Under the pieces are notes generated by a model. It was not told the DNA's origin, did no database searches, and worked only from the letters and a program-made list of their open reading frames with translations. Positions 27,226 through 35,096 of a stretch of 54,034 bases of DNA are shown piece after piece. Origin of the DNA: Photorhabdus akhurstii (lineage in GTDB: Bacteria > Pseudomonadota > Gammaproteobacteria > Enterobacterales > Enterobacteriaceae); NCBI RefSeq assembly GCF_018448925.1, contig NZ_RCWE01000018.1, forward strand, positions 46,425-100,458, read 5' to 3'. A program made the translations under genes and the position numbers. Position 1 is the first letter of the stretch; the number at the start of each line of letters is the position of its first letter.

Positions 27226-27254
27226 TTGACATAAAAAAAACAAAAAAATATAAT
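27226..27254 (+). promoter_or_regulatory. Exact-consensus sigma-70 promoter of the microcin operon
   Basis: TTGACA at 27226-27231, a 17-bp A-rich spacer, and TATAAT at 27249-27254. Both hexamers and the spacing are perfect. The first gene starts at 27298, leaving a leader of about 35 bases. Confidence 0.85.
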
Positions 27255-27297
27255 CAAGACAAATCAAAAACCCTATAAAAATAATAAATAAGAATTT

Positions 27298-27762
27298 ATG
27301 AAAATAAAAAACCATAAAAACACCTTATTGTACAGAGCCAAAGAAATATCAAAATTATCTAAAAAAACCTTTAAAAAAGAGGCTTTATTTTTTAATTTTT
27401 TTATAGTTTATATTGTCTCGGTATTTATACTTAGATTAGACACCCCTATTCTTGAGTATATAGATTACAGTATGTCAATAATTTTATTGATTATCATGTT
27501 CAGCACTGCAAATAAAATATCCAATGAATTTTCTTTATTGAAAAAAAGGTTCAAAAAAGAATACTCACATGATAAAAAACCAATTTTTTTTTATAAGATA
27601 TTTACTCTATCTATTATAACTATTTTACTGATATTAGTATCGATTCCTTTTTTGTATATATTAAATCATATCCATTATGATTTTTCGTTAAAATTATTTT
27701 TGAATACAATCATAAGTTCTTATATATATTTGATTGTTATTATTTTTAGTAAACCTGAATGA
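27298..27762 (+). CDS. Four-helix membrane protein, probable microcin immunity protein
   Basis: 154 residues, Lys-rich with four hydrophobic segments (about 28-46, 53-70, 96-118 and 128-150). Extremely AT-rich codon use with many AAA and ATA codons. It is the first gene after the consensus promoter and ends 13 bases before the precursor start. Small multi-span membrane proteins encoded beside class II microcin precursors are usually self-immunity proteins that protect the inner membrane. I do not recognise a named family; role is from position, size and topology. Confidence 0.65.
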   Translation: MKIKNHKNTLLYRAKEISKLSKKTFKKEALFFNFFIVYIVSVFILRLDTPILEYIDYSMSIILLIIMFSTANKISNEFSLLKKRFKKEYSHDKKPIFFYKIFTLSIITILLILVSIPFLYILNHIHYDFSLKLFLNTIISSYIYLIVIIFSKPE

Positions 27763-27775
27763 AGGTAAATTTATT

Positions 27776-28150
27776 ATGCGTGAGCTTACCATTCAAGAGT
27801 TTGATTTAGTTGCAGGTGCAGGAGCAGGAGAAACCGCTGGTGAAATAGCAGGAGCAGCCGCAGGGGGAGCTGCTGGAAGAGTAGCTGGTAGTGTAGCTGG
27901 AGGATATGCTGGAGCCGCAGCTGGTGCAGCAATAGGCTCTGTAATAGCACCGGGCCCAGGTACTGCAGCTGGTGCAGTAATTGGTGTTGTTGTTGGTCGA
28001 TTTGCAGGTGGTGGTGCTGGAGCTGCCGGAGGAGCTGCAGCTGGCCGCTACATCGGAGGAGAGATAGGAGGTAGAATTGATTCTGGAGGCAATAGCAATG
28101 GTGCTGGGACCAATTATTGTAATTCAAGTGGATCTAACTATTGCCACTAA
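27776..28150 (+). CDS. Class II microcin-like precursor with GA leader
   Basis: 124 residues. ATG 27776 is preceded by GAAGG; an upstream frame extension overlaps the previous gene and is rejected. Leader MRELTIQEFDLVAGA (15 residues) has the form of colicin V and microcin L leaders (MRxLTLNExxxVSG[G/A]) cut by a C39 peptidase. The predicted 109-residue core is Gly/Ala-rich with small-residue repeats, likely membrane-inserting. Its four Arg (35, 75, 91, 100) are all in Gly-Arg-(V/F/Y/I). The tail is Ser/Asn-rich with Cys115 and Cys123 in a repeated NYC, like the C-terminal disulfide loop of microcin V/L. No siderophore-attachment genes are nearby. Confidence 0.82.
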   Translation: MRELTIQEFDLVAGAGAGETAGEIAGAAAGGAAGRVAGSVAGGYAGAAAGAAIGSVIAPGPGTAAGAVIGVVVGRFAGGGAGAAGGAAAGRYIGGEIGGRIDSGGNSNGAGTNYCNSSGSNYCH

Positions 28151-28175
28151 TAAACCGTGATATTTTTAGATAAAA

Positions 28176-28197
28176 ATGGGTGTAATTATACACCCAT
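28176..28197 (+). terminator. Hairpin between precursor and oxygenase genes
   Basis: ATGGGTGTA (28176-28184) pairs with TACACCCAT (28189-28197) around ATTA. There is no T-run. It may attenuate transcription or protect the 3' end of the precursor mRNA so that more precursor than maturation enzyme is made. Confidence 0.6.
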
Positions 28198-28309
28198 CAA
28201 CCAAAAAAAAGAGGCTACGTAAACAAAAACCTTTTATTTTAATAACTTCTTAATAAGATAACTTATTACTCACTTATAGAGCCACAATCAACAATCATTA
28301 ACATTAAAT

Positions 28310-29476
28310 ATGAATCCAATTAATTTTCCCATTGATAAAAAAGACTTCCTAGAAAATTTCTTCGAAAAGAAACCGTGTGTTTTTAAACAAATATATGATG
28401 ATGATTTTATAAAACATAGTGAAATAGAAAATATATTTAATCGTTCCAACCTGCCTTCATTTGAAGGTATTAAATTAATGTACAATGGTATTATTGATAA
28501 AACAGAATATATTGAATCCTATAATGATTTAGGCACTAGACGGTATAGATATATATACTCTAAGTTATATGACTATCTAAACTCAGGTGCAACACTAGTT
28601 GCAAATGGTATAATTAATGAAACAAAAATAGATCAACTGGCTAAGGCTTGCTCTTCATTTACAGATAGTCATCCGTTTTCAAGCCTATATTTATCATATG
28701 GAGAAAAAAGTTCTTTTAAACCTCATTGGGATAGCAGAGATATATTCGCAATTCAGTTATCAGGAAAGAAAAGATGGATAATTTACAAACCAAGCTTTCC
28801 TGACCCTGTATATTTACATCAATCAAAAGATATGGAAAATACGTATCCATGCCCTTCTGAACCATATGATGATTTTGTGCTGGAAACTGGAGATGTCCTT
28901 TATCTACCAAGAGGATGGTGGCATAATCCATTACCTCTTGGTGAAGAGACTATACATTTATCTGTTGGCATTTTTCCACCTTATGCCCATGAGTACATAA
29001 ACTGGTTATCATATAAAATAACCGATATTGACATTGGAAGGAAATCACTTCCGAGATCATGGAAACAAGCTAAAGATGAAATTGATATCTTAGCAAAATA
29101 TGTTATTGATAATATTACTTCAGAAGATTCATATAATGAATTTTTAAAATCTTTCAGCGATGAAAAAAGGGTTCCATCAAAATTAAATCTGAGACTATTT
29201 TGTGGAAAAAAACATCATTCCATATCCAAGACATCACGCTTAAGAATAAATTCAAATAATAATCTATCCATAGATGAAGGATATATTATTTGCAACGGAG
29301 CAAAAGTAAATTTAGATCAATTCTCTATACATCTTCTTAGTAAAATTAGTGAGATACCATATATATCATTCGAGAATCTACTTTCTTTTTTTGATCATAG
29401 TAAACAAAAAAACATAGAAGATTTAATTTATAAACTAGGTTACCAAGATATATTAGAAATTATAGATGATTTATAA
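28310..29476 (+). CDS. JmjC/cupin-type 2-oxoglutarate oxygenase, putative microcin-modifying enzyme
   Basis: 388 residues of the ribosomal-oxygenase (ROXA/YcfD) type, which hydroxylates Arg or His in proteins using Fe(II), O2 and 2-oxoglutarate. Metal triad: His139 and Asp141 in KPHWDSRD, and His205 in YLPRGWWHN. QLSGKKRWIIYKP supplies the 2-oxoglutarate-binding region. The C-terminal ~100 residues would be the winged-helix part typical of this group. The start has a weak RBS. Its end overlaps the next gene by 11 bases, so it is made together with the exporter. Position between the precursor and its exporter strongly suggests that the microcin is its substrate; that is inference. Confidence 0.82.
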   Translation: MNPINFPIDKKDFLENFFEKKPCVFKQIYDDDFIKHSEIENIFNRSNLPSFEGIKLMYNGIIDKTEYIESYNDLGTRRYRYIYSKLYDYLNSGATLVANGIINETKIDQLAKACSSFTDSHPFSSLYLSYGEKSSFKPHWDSRDIFAIQLSGKKRWIIYKPSFPDPVYLHQSKDMENTYPCPSEPYDDFVLETGDVLYLPRGWWHNPLPLGEETIHLSVGIFPPYAHEYINWLSYKITDIDIGRKSLPRSWKQAKDEIDILAKYVIDNITSEDSYNEFLKSFSDEKRVPSKLNLRLFCGKKHHSISKTSRLRINSNNNLSIDEGYIICNGAKVNLDQFSIHLLSKISEIPYISFENLLSFFDHSKQKNIEDLIYKLGYQDILEIIDDL

Positions 29477-30740
29477 AAGTGAATTTTTTCGCAAGGAGGC
29501 TTTAAAGCATAAAGCAATACCTTTGGCTGGTCGAGTAATTTTGACCAGCCCCTTTATTTTTACCGTTTTAACATATATTTCATGCCTTCTTGTATTGTTT
29601 ATAATAATATTTATTATGTTTACTGATTACTCTAGGAAAACAACCATAAAAGGACAAGTTTACCCTGAAGATGGGATCACAAAAGTCTATTCAAGAGAGA
29701 CAGGGATAATTAACAAGGTTATGATTAAAGATGGTCAATTTGTAAAAAAAGGCGAGGTTCTGGGTGTTATATACAAAGCTCAAAACTTAAACACAGGAAT
29801 ACTGCAAGATAAATTAAAAGAGCAAGCCATCTTAAAGAAGAAAACGTTAGATCAAGCCATTGATAAAATAGATAAAATACATAAAAGTAAACTAGATTCA
29901 CTACATGAGCATGTTGAAAGCTTAATGAAACAAAAAGAAAATATTAAGGATAAATTAACATCACAACAGAATAAATTAGATAGACTAAAAAAAAATACCA
30001 ACAGATACAAATTATTAGAAAGAAAAGGATTTATATCAAAAGAGCACATAACCATTGCAGAAAATAGTGAATCAGACCAATTAATAAACTTAAGTTTAAC
30101 AAAAAAAGAATTGATTGACATAGAAAGAACAATTAGTGAAAAGAAATTTGAGTTAGAAGAACTTCCATTAAAACAATTTATAGAAAAACAAGAGATAGAT
30201 AGAATTTTAGCGTCAGTTAATCAAGAAATTATAAATATTGAAAGCCAAACGGAATCTGTTATCGTGGCTAGTTCATCAGGATTTATAAATATTAATAATT
30301 TTGATTTAGGTTCTCATGTAGAACAATCTACTTTATTGTTGAATATAGTCCCCAATACCAAAAAATTCTCTATTAATTTATATATTCCTAGCCAATCTAT
30401 AGGGTTTGTTAAAAATGGTGATATAGTTAATATAAGATATTCAGCATATCCATATCAAAAATTCGGAATATTTAAGGCTAAAGTTATTTCCATAAGTAGA
30501 ACCGCAATACCAGCTCAAGAGGTTAAAAGCATAGGAACCGTATTCCATACATTAGACATAGCAAATGAACCTATTTATTTAGTAAAGGCAGAACTTGAAA
30601 AACAATACATTGAAATAAATAAAATAAAAAAGGCATTAGAGATAGGAATGACTCTAGATGCTGATATTTTACACGAAAAAAGAAAATTATACGAGTGGAT
30701 ATTCGAGCCACTTATTACTATTAATAAAAATAGCATTTGA
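29466..30740 (+). CDS. HlyD/CvaA-family periplasmic adaptor of the microcin exporter
   Basis: 424 residues. A short cytoplasmic part, one membrane segment (about residues 32-53), a biotinyl-lipoyl-like half (VYSRETGIINKVMIKDGQFVKKGE), a long alpha-helical coiled-coil region (about 115-250), the second lipoyl half (VIVASSSGFI) and a C-terminal domain ending as in CvaA (ILHEKRKLYEWIFEPL). It links the inner-membrane ABC protein to an outer-membrane TolC channel, which is not in this window. It overlaps the oxygenase gene by 11 bases and abuts the ABC gene. Confidence 0.9.
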   Translation: MIYKSEFFRKEALKHKAIPLAGRVILTSPFIFTVLTYISCLLVLFIIIFIMFTDYSRKTTIKGQVYPEDGITKVYSRETGIINKVMIKDGQFVKKGEVLGVIYKAQNLNTGILQDKLKEQAILKKKTLDQAIDKIDKIHKSKLDSLHEHVESLMKQKENIKDKLTSQQNKLDRLKKNTNRYKLLERKGFISKEHITIAENSESDQLINLSLTKKELIDIERTISEKKFELEELPLKQFIEKQEIDRILASVNQEIINIESQTESVIVASSSGFININNFDLGSHVEQSTLLLNIVPNTKKFSINLYIPSQSIGFVKNGDIVNIRYSAYPYQKFGIFKAKVISISRTAIPAQEVKSIGTVFHTLDIANEPIYLVKAELEKQYIEINKIKKALEIGMTLDADILHEKRKLYEWIFEPLITINKNSI

Positions 30741-30745
30741 ATAAG

Positions 30746-32839
30746 ATGATGAAATTAGAAAAAATCATATTTTGGCATTCTCATAATTTGCCATCTATTT
30801 TACAAACAGAAATAGCTGAATGTGGCCTAGCTTGTTTAGCATCTATTTCTTCTTATCATGGATACCAAGTTGATTTATCTTCGCTTAGAAAAAAATTCCG
30901 TATTCCTCTTACAGGTACAAATCTTAATGATATTGCTTACTACGCTAAAGAGTTAAAACTATCTTATAGAGCTGTTAAACTAGACATCAATGAAATAAAT
31001 CAATTAAAACTGCCATGTATTTTACATTGGGAGCTTAATCATTTTGTAGTTTTAAAAAAAATATCAAAAAATACAATAACAATAATGGATCCCAGTATTG
31101 GATTTAGACGTTTGAGTTATAATGAATTCTCTAATTGTTTTACTGGAATTGCTGTTGAATTCTGGCCAAATAACGATTTCAAAAAAAAAATTGATAAAGA
31201 AAAAGTTGACATTTTAAGTTTTTTTAAAAACATATCAGGAATAAAAAGATCACTAGTAAAAATATTATTGCTAGCTTTTGTATTAGAGTTCTTTGCACTA
31301 ATCGGGCCATTTTACATGCAATTAATAATTGATCATGGGATAGTTTCTGAAGATAAGAATTTAATATTGTTGCTATCAATAGGTTTTGGAGTATTACTTG
31401 TTTTCGAGCAAGTAATAAACATTATTCAAAGCCTATTGACTACATATATTAGTACAAACTTGAATATACAATGGAAGGCAAATGTATTTACTCATTTAAT
31501 GAATTTGCCAGTTTCTTTTTTTGAAAAAAGACATTTAGGTGATATAATTTCAAAATTCTCGTCTATTGATAGCATACAAAATACGTTAACTTCTTCTTTT
31601 TTTATTTCCATATGTAATAGTCTTGTTTCTGCAACAACTATTATTATCATGACAATGTATAATTTTCAGTTAACATTAATATCAATTGTCACTATTTTCA
31701 TATATATAATAATCAGGATAATATGGTATTACCCTTTAAAAGAAGCTACTAAAGAAAATATCGTACAATCAGCTAAGCTGAGCTCCAATTTTATGGAAAC
31801 AATGAGAGGAATAAGAGCAATAAAGATTTTCTGCAAAGAGAATCACCGATATAATTCTTGGTTAACTTTATCTATAAATACTGTAAACTCTGCCCTTAAA
31901 TCTCAAAGACTATCGCTAGGATTTTCTTTTTCCAATAGAATTATATTTGGAATTCAAAACATCCTAATAGTTTATATAGGTACATCTTTTATCTTTGATA
32001 ATACATTTACAGTAGGTATATTAATATCATTTCTTGCTTACAAAACTCAATTTGAGTCTAGAACTATATCTCTCATTGATCTATTTATTTCTTTTAAAAT
32101 GCTTGGGATCCATATTGAAAGATTATCAGATATTGTACTATCTGAAACAGAATTAAAATCCAATATACTACTAAAAACAGAAACAATAAAATCAAATAAA
32201 ATTGAAATTAAAAATCTTTCCTTTAAATATGAGGGAAATAATAATTATTTAATAGAGAATTTATATTTTGACATTCAGCCTGGAGATTCAGTGGCAATAA
32301 TAGGTCCATCAGGTTGTGGAAAATCCACACTATTAAATTTAATGATAGGAAACATTTTACCTACAGGAGGAGAAGTTAAGATTGGAGGAGTTATAGTTAA
32401 TAAAACACATCCAAAAATCATCAGAGATAATATCGGGTATGTAGCGCAAGATGATTCACTATTTTCTGGTTCTATTATGGAAAATATAACTTTTTTTGAT
32501 GAACATCCAGACACAGATAAAGCTATTAATTGTGCAAAAATAGCAGCTATACACCATGATATAAAAAAAATGCCAATGGAATATGAAACATTGATTGGAG
32601 ATATGGGAACTATCTTATCTGGTGGACAAAAACAGAGGTTATGCTTAGCAAGAGCATTATACAAAGACCCTAAGATCTTATTTTTAGATGAAGCCACGAG
32701 TCATCTCGATACTGAAAACGAAAAAATAATTTCATCTAACCTTAAAATGTTAAGCATTACAAAAGTAATGGTTGCCCATAGGAAAGAAACAATAGAATCC
32801 GCGAATAAACTAATTGATTTAACAAAAAAATGTGCATAA
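30746..32839 (+). CDS. CvaB-family peptidase-containing ABC exporter
   Basis: 697 residues. N-terminal C39 peptidase cuts the GA leader: catalytic Cys in AECGLACL, His in NHFVVL and Asp in MDPS. Then a six-helix membrane domain (about 155-430), and an ATPase domain with Walker A GPSGCGKST, signature LSGGQKQR, Walker B ILFLDEATSHLD and switch His in VAHRKE. ATG 30746 (or 30749) is preferred to a TTG at 30737 that overlaps the previous stop. Very low GC like the whole cluster. It should export and process the 27776-28150 precursor. Confidence 0.92.
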   Translation: MMKLEKIIFWHSHNLPSILQTEIAECGLACLASISSYHGYQVDLSSLRKKFRIPLTGTNLNDIAYYAKELKLSYRAVKLDINEINQLKLPCILHWELNHFVVLKKISKNTITIMDPSIGFRRLSYNEFSNCFTGIAVEFWPNNDFKKKIDKEKVDILSFFKNISGIKRSLVKILLLAFVLEFFALIGPFYMQLIIDHGIVSEDKNLILLLSIGFGVLLVFEQVINIIQSLLTTYISTNLNIQWKANVFTHLMNLPVSFFEKRHLGDIISKFSSIDSIQNTLTSSFFISICNSLVSATTIIIMTMYNFQLTLISIVTIFIYIIIRIIWYYPLKEATKENIVQSAKLSSNFMETMRGIRAIKIFCKENHRYNSWLTLSINTVNSALKSQRLSLGFSFSNRIIFGIQNILIVYIGTSFIFDNTFTVGILISFLAYKTQFESRTISLIDLFISFKMLGIHIERLSDIVLSETELKSNILLKTETIKSNKIEIKNLSFKYEGNNNYLIENLYFDIQPGDSVAIIGPSGCGKSTLLNLMIGNILPTGGEVKIGGVIVNKTHPKIIRDNIGYVAQDDSLFSGSIMENITFFDEHPDTDKAINCAKIAAIHHDIKKMPMEYETLIGDMGTILSGGQKQRLCLARALYKDPKILFLDEATSHLDTENEKIISSNLKMLSITKVMVAHRKETIESANKLIDLTKKCA

Positions 32840-33028
32840 CCTTGTGTAATTGTCTATTTTTGTACGTATAATTTATCAATTAATACAAGTGAAAAAGGCA
32901 TTATTAATATTAAATTGTTATTAATCGTATTAGTCGCGACTAGATATGACATAGAACTTGAAAAATTGAGAGTTACAAGTTTTGATAGGGGTGCCGAACC
33001 CTTATACAAAATACAAGAGGTAACTCTC

Positions 33029-33409
33029 ATGCTTCATACTAACAACCCTACCATTAAACATAAAGCCAGTTTGTTGAACCTGGCTGAAGAACTTAACAAT
33101 GTGTCGAAAACTTGCAAGATGATAGGCATATCCCGCGATACTTTTTATCGCTATCAGGAACTCGTCGAAGAAGGAGGAGTCGAAGCGTTAGTTAATCGCA
33201 GCCCTAACCTCAAAAATAGGATCGATGCAACAACAGAACAAGCGGTTATCGATTATGCCATTGAGTTCCCTGCTCACAACCAGCACCGGACCAGTAACGA
33301 ATTACGTAAGAAAAGCATTTTTATCTCGTATAGGTTGCGTTTTATTTATTTCGTCAAAACAGGCTACCCAGTGACGGATTTCACACCGTATGAGAAGATA
33401 ATGACCTAA
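33029..33409 (+). pseudogene. IS481-family transposase, truncated
   Basis: Starts MLHTNNPTIKHKASLLNLAE and keeps the N-terminal helix-turn-helix region (NVSKTCKMIGISRDTFYRYQELVEEGGVEAL) and HNQHRTSNELRK. After FIS the frame loses homology, and the whole DDE catalytic domain is missing. Only about 110 of more than 300 residues are present. No intact terminal repeats were found. Confidence 0.8.
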
Positions 33410-33428
33410 TCGGGGATAAATATGTTTT

Positions 33429-33833
33429 CTAGCTGCGCGCTCTTGCAAGTTCTTCATCTGCTCTTTTTGCGCGTGCATAGTGCACTAACCAATATTCCAG
33501 AGCATCTTTGACAGTCACCGGTTTTAAAGTTTCTTCTATTCTCAATTCCAACTCCATCCTTGGATCAAAACCTTCAGCGAGCCACCTTCTGCACTGTCCA
33601 CGTTTTTCTCTTGCCACTTTTAGTGACATATCAGGGTAACGACCTAAAGTGGGGCGCTCCAAGCGACTACCACGCCCACCTCAGCGATATACAAATACCC
33701 AACTTAACTGTCCACTTTTGAAAACCTTAATGCTCAACCCTTCACCAGCAGCAATCATAGCCGGAGAATCCCTTTTAACACCTAGCAATGCTTTTAGTTT
33801 TTTGTCACTGAGTTGTTTGTCCGTGCCATTCAT
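33429..33833 (-). pseudogene. P4-type tyrosine integrase, N-terminal fragment with a nonsense codon
   Basis: From ATG 33833: MNGTDKQLSDKKLKALLG ... SWVFVYR, then TGA at 33681-33683, then in the same frame GGRGSRLERPTLGRYPDMSL and the core-binding start PVTVKDALEYWLVHYARAKR. The TGA replaces a codon that is normally Trp, so a single base change broke the gene. The catalytic domain is also missing after 33429. It lies 160 bp from the repeated hpt upstream segment, as expected for an integrase beside an island end. Confidence 0.8.
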
Positions 33834-33995
33834 TACCTCAACATAGTGTCTCTGTCTGAGTGATACACCGTTCATTGTAACAATCAAAAAAGAGACATTA
33901 ACACTAAAATACAAAATTAGGCTATCATTTTGATATGGAAGGATAAAAAAGGAGAAAACTGAAAGCATCTAATAGTATAAAAACACGATGTTTTA

Positions 33996-34212
33996 TGCTT
34001 CTACAGTATGTTTCATTATAAATTTAACCAGTTGTTTTTAATGAATAAGTATATGAAAATCAATAAAGGATTATAACCAGTTGAGATGCCAATTAGTATG
34101 TCATTATTCTAACAATATTGTTGCACAATTCCTTTCCCTTAGGATATCTCAAGGTAAGTACGGCATAAGAATAAGGATGTTTATAGTATCCAGAAGAGAA
34201 ACCAATCTATAT
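33996..34212. repeat. Second copy of hpt 5' end and upstream region
   Basis: On the minus strand the first hpt codons (MKHTVE) are seen at about 33998-34015, then coding similarity stops. Upstream the sequence follows 22640-22838 closely, including CCTTTCCCTTAGGATATCTC and CCAGAAGAGAAACCAATCTA. It is a truncated hpt start that marks the right limit of the accessory region. Confidence 0.8.
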
Positions 34213-34336
34213 ACTCATTATCTTTCAAGTTGCCTCTTTGTTGGCTGCACTCTCTCACCCCAGTCACATCGTTACCTATGCTCCCGGGGATTCGCTCCCT
34301 TGTCGTCGCGATGCATCTTGAAATCCATAGGGTATA
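34210..34336. mobile_element. 127-bp MITE-like element, copy 2
   Basis: Same length and inverted-repeat ends as 23875-24001 (here TATACTC / GGGTATA). It abuts the end of the repeated hpt upstream segment. No coding capacity. Confidence 0.8.
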
Positions 34337-34420
34337 ATCGAATGGTAATTATCAAAAGTTCTTCGAAAATATGGGGTATCTCAAACAAAGATTAAAGATG
34401 GTTTCTGATGATCACTATGT

Positions 34421-34888
34421 CTATGGCAACATCTTTAATTTGGGATTAGGTTGTAACAAAACATTAGCGGCAACTCTGTAAAGCTTAGTTTCTTCATCAT
34501 AAGTTTTACTTATATTTTTCCCACTCACAAAATATAACGTCATCCCATCAGCGCAAGGTAGAATTTCTATTAATTTTTTCCTTTTAAGAGTTCTAAGAGC
34601 CTTATGTAAATCATCAATGCTTATTTCCAATGTTTCTGCAAGGATTTCATCGGAACAAATAACCGAACTTTCAATAAAACAGCCAGAATTATATGCCAAA
34701 AACGTATACAGTGAGGCTGAGTGAGGATGACTTACTGCTAAAACTTTAAGCTTTTTTTCTTCATCAATGATTCCCTGACTCAAAGCAACACATTCATTGC
34801 AGATGTAAACGCTTGGACCAGCAATTAATTTAGCTACTTCATCTTGCTTTTTCCCACAAAAGGAGCAGTACAAACATTTTTCAGTCAT
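34421..34888 (-). CDS. Orphan ClpX-type zinc-finger protein
   Basis: 155 residues. ClpX N-terminal C4 zinc finger: Cys8-Cys11 and Cys30-Cys33 with [14 protein letters not shown], followed not by an AAA+ domain but by an alpha/beta region with a winged-helix look ([28 protein letters not shown]). Start ATG 34888 is set by GGTGGAGG just upstream. Such zinc fingers dimerise and bind ClpX substrates or adaptors in ClpX itself. Here it may act as a regulator; function unknown. Confidence 0.75.
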   Translation of the reverse strand: MTEKCLYCSFCGKKQDEVAKLIAGPSVYICNECVALSQGIIDEEKKLKVLAVSHPHSASLYTFLAYNSGCFIESSVICSDEILAETLEISIDDLHKALRTLKRKKLIEILPCADGMTLYFVSGKNISKTYDEETKLYRVAANVLLQPNPKLKMLP

Positions 34889-35096
34889 GATGCCTCCACC
34901 ATTCAATAACTCACGACAAACTGAAATACTCCAGGTAGCGCCAGTTGTTACTGCTATTCTTTACTCATAGAAAACGCAAAGTTTCTATATTCTATCTGCC
35001 ATGTATTGAACAACATTAAAAAAAGAGACTACCAAGTCTATCTTGTTAAATTTCTTCGGACTGATGAACTACAAAACCTATTTGAGACTTTTTACC

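Noticed and set aside
27734-27775. Fourteen-codon upstream extension of the microcin precursor
   Set aside because: It overlaps the previous gene, starts with a non-ATG codon, and would destroy the canonical leader that begins MRELT at 27776.
27786-28127. Long minus-strand open frame opposite the microcin precursor
   Set aside because: It is a shadow of the Gly/Ala-rich GGN/GCN codons, giving a Leu/Gln/His-rich protein with no sense; the plus-strand gene has leader, RBS and context.
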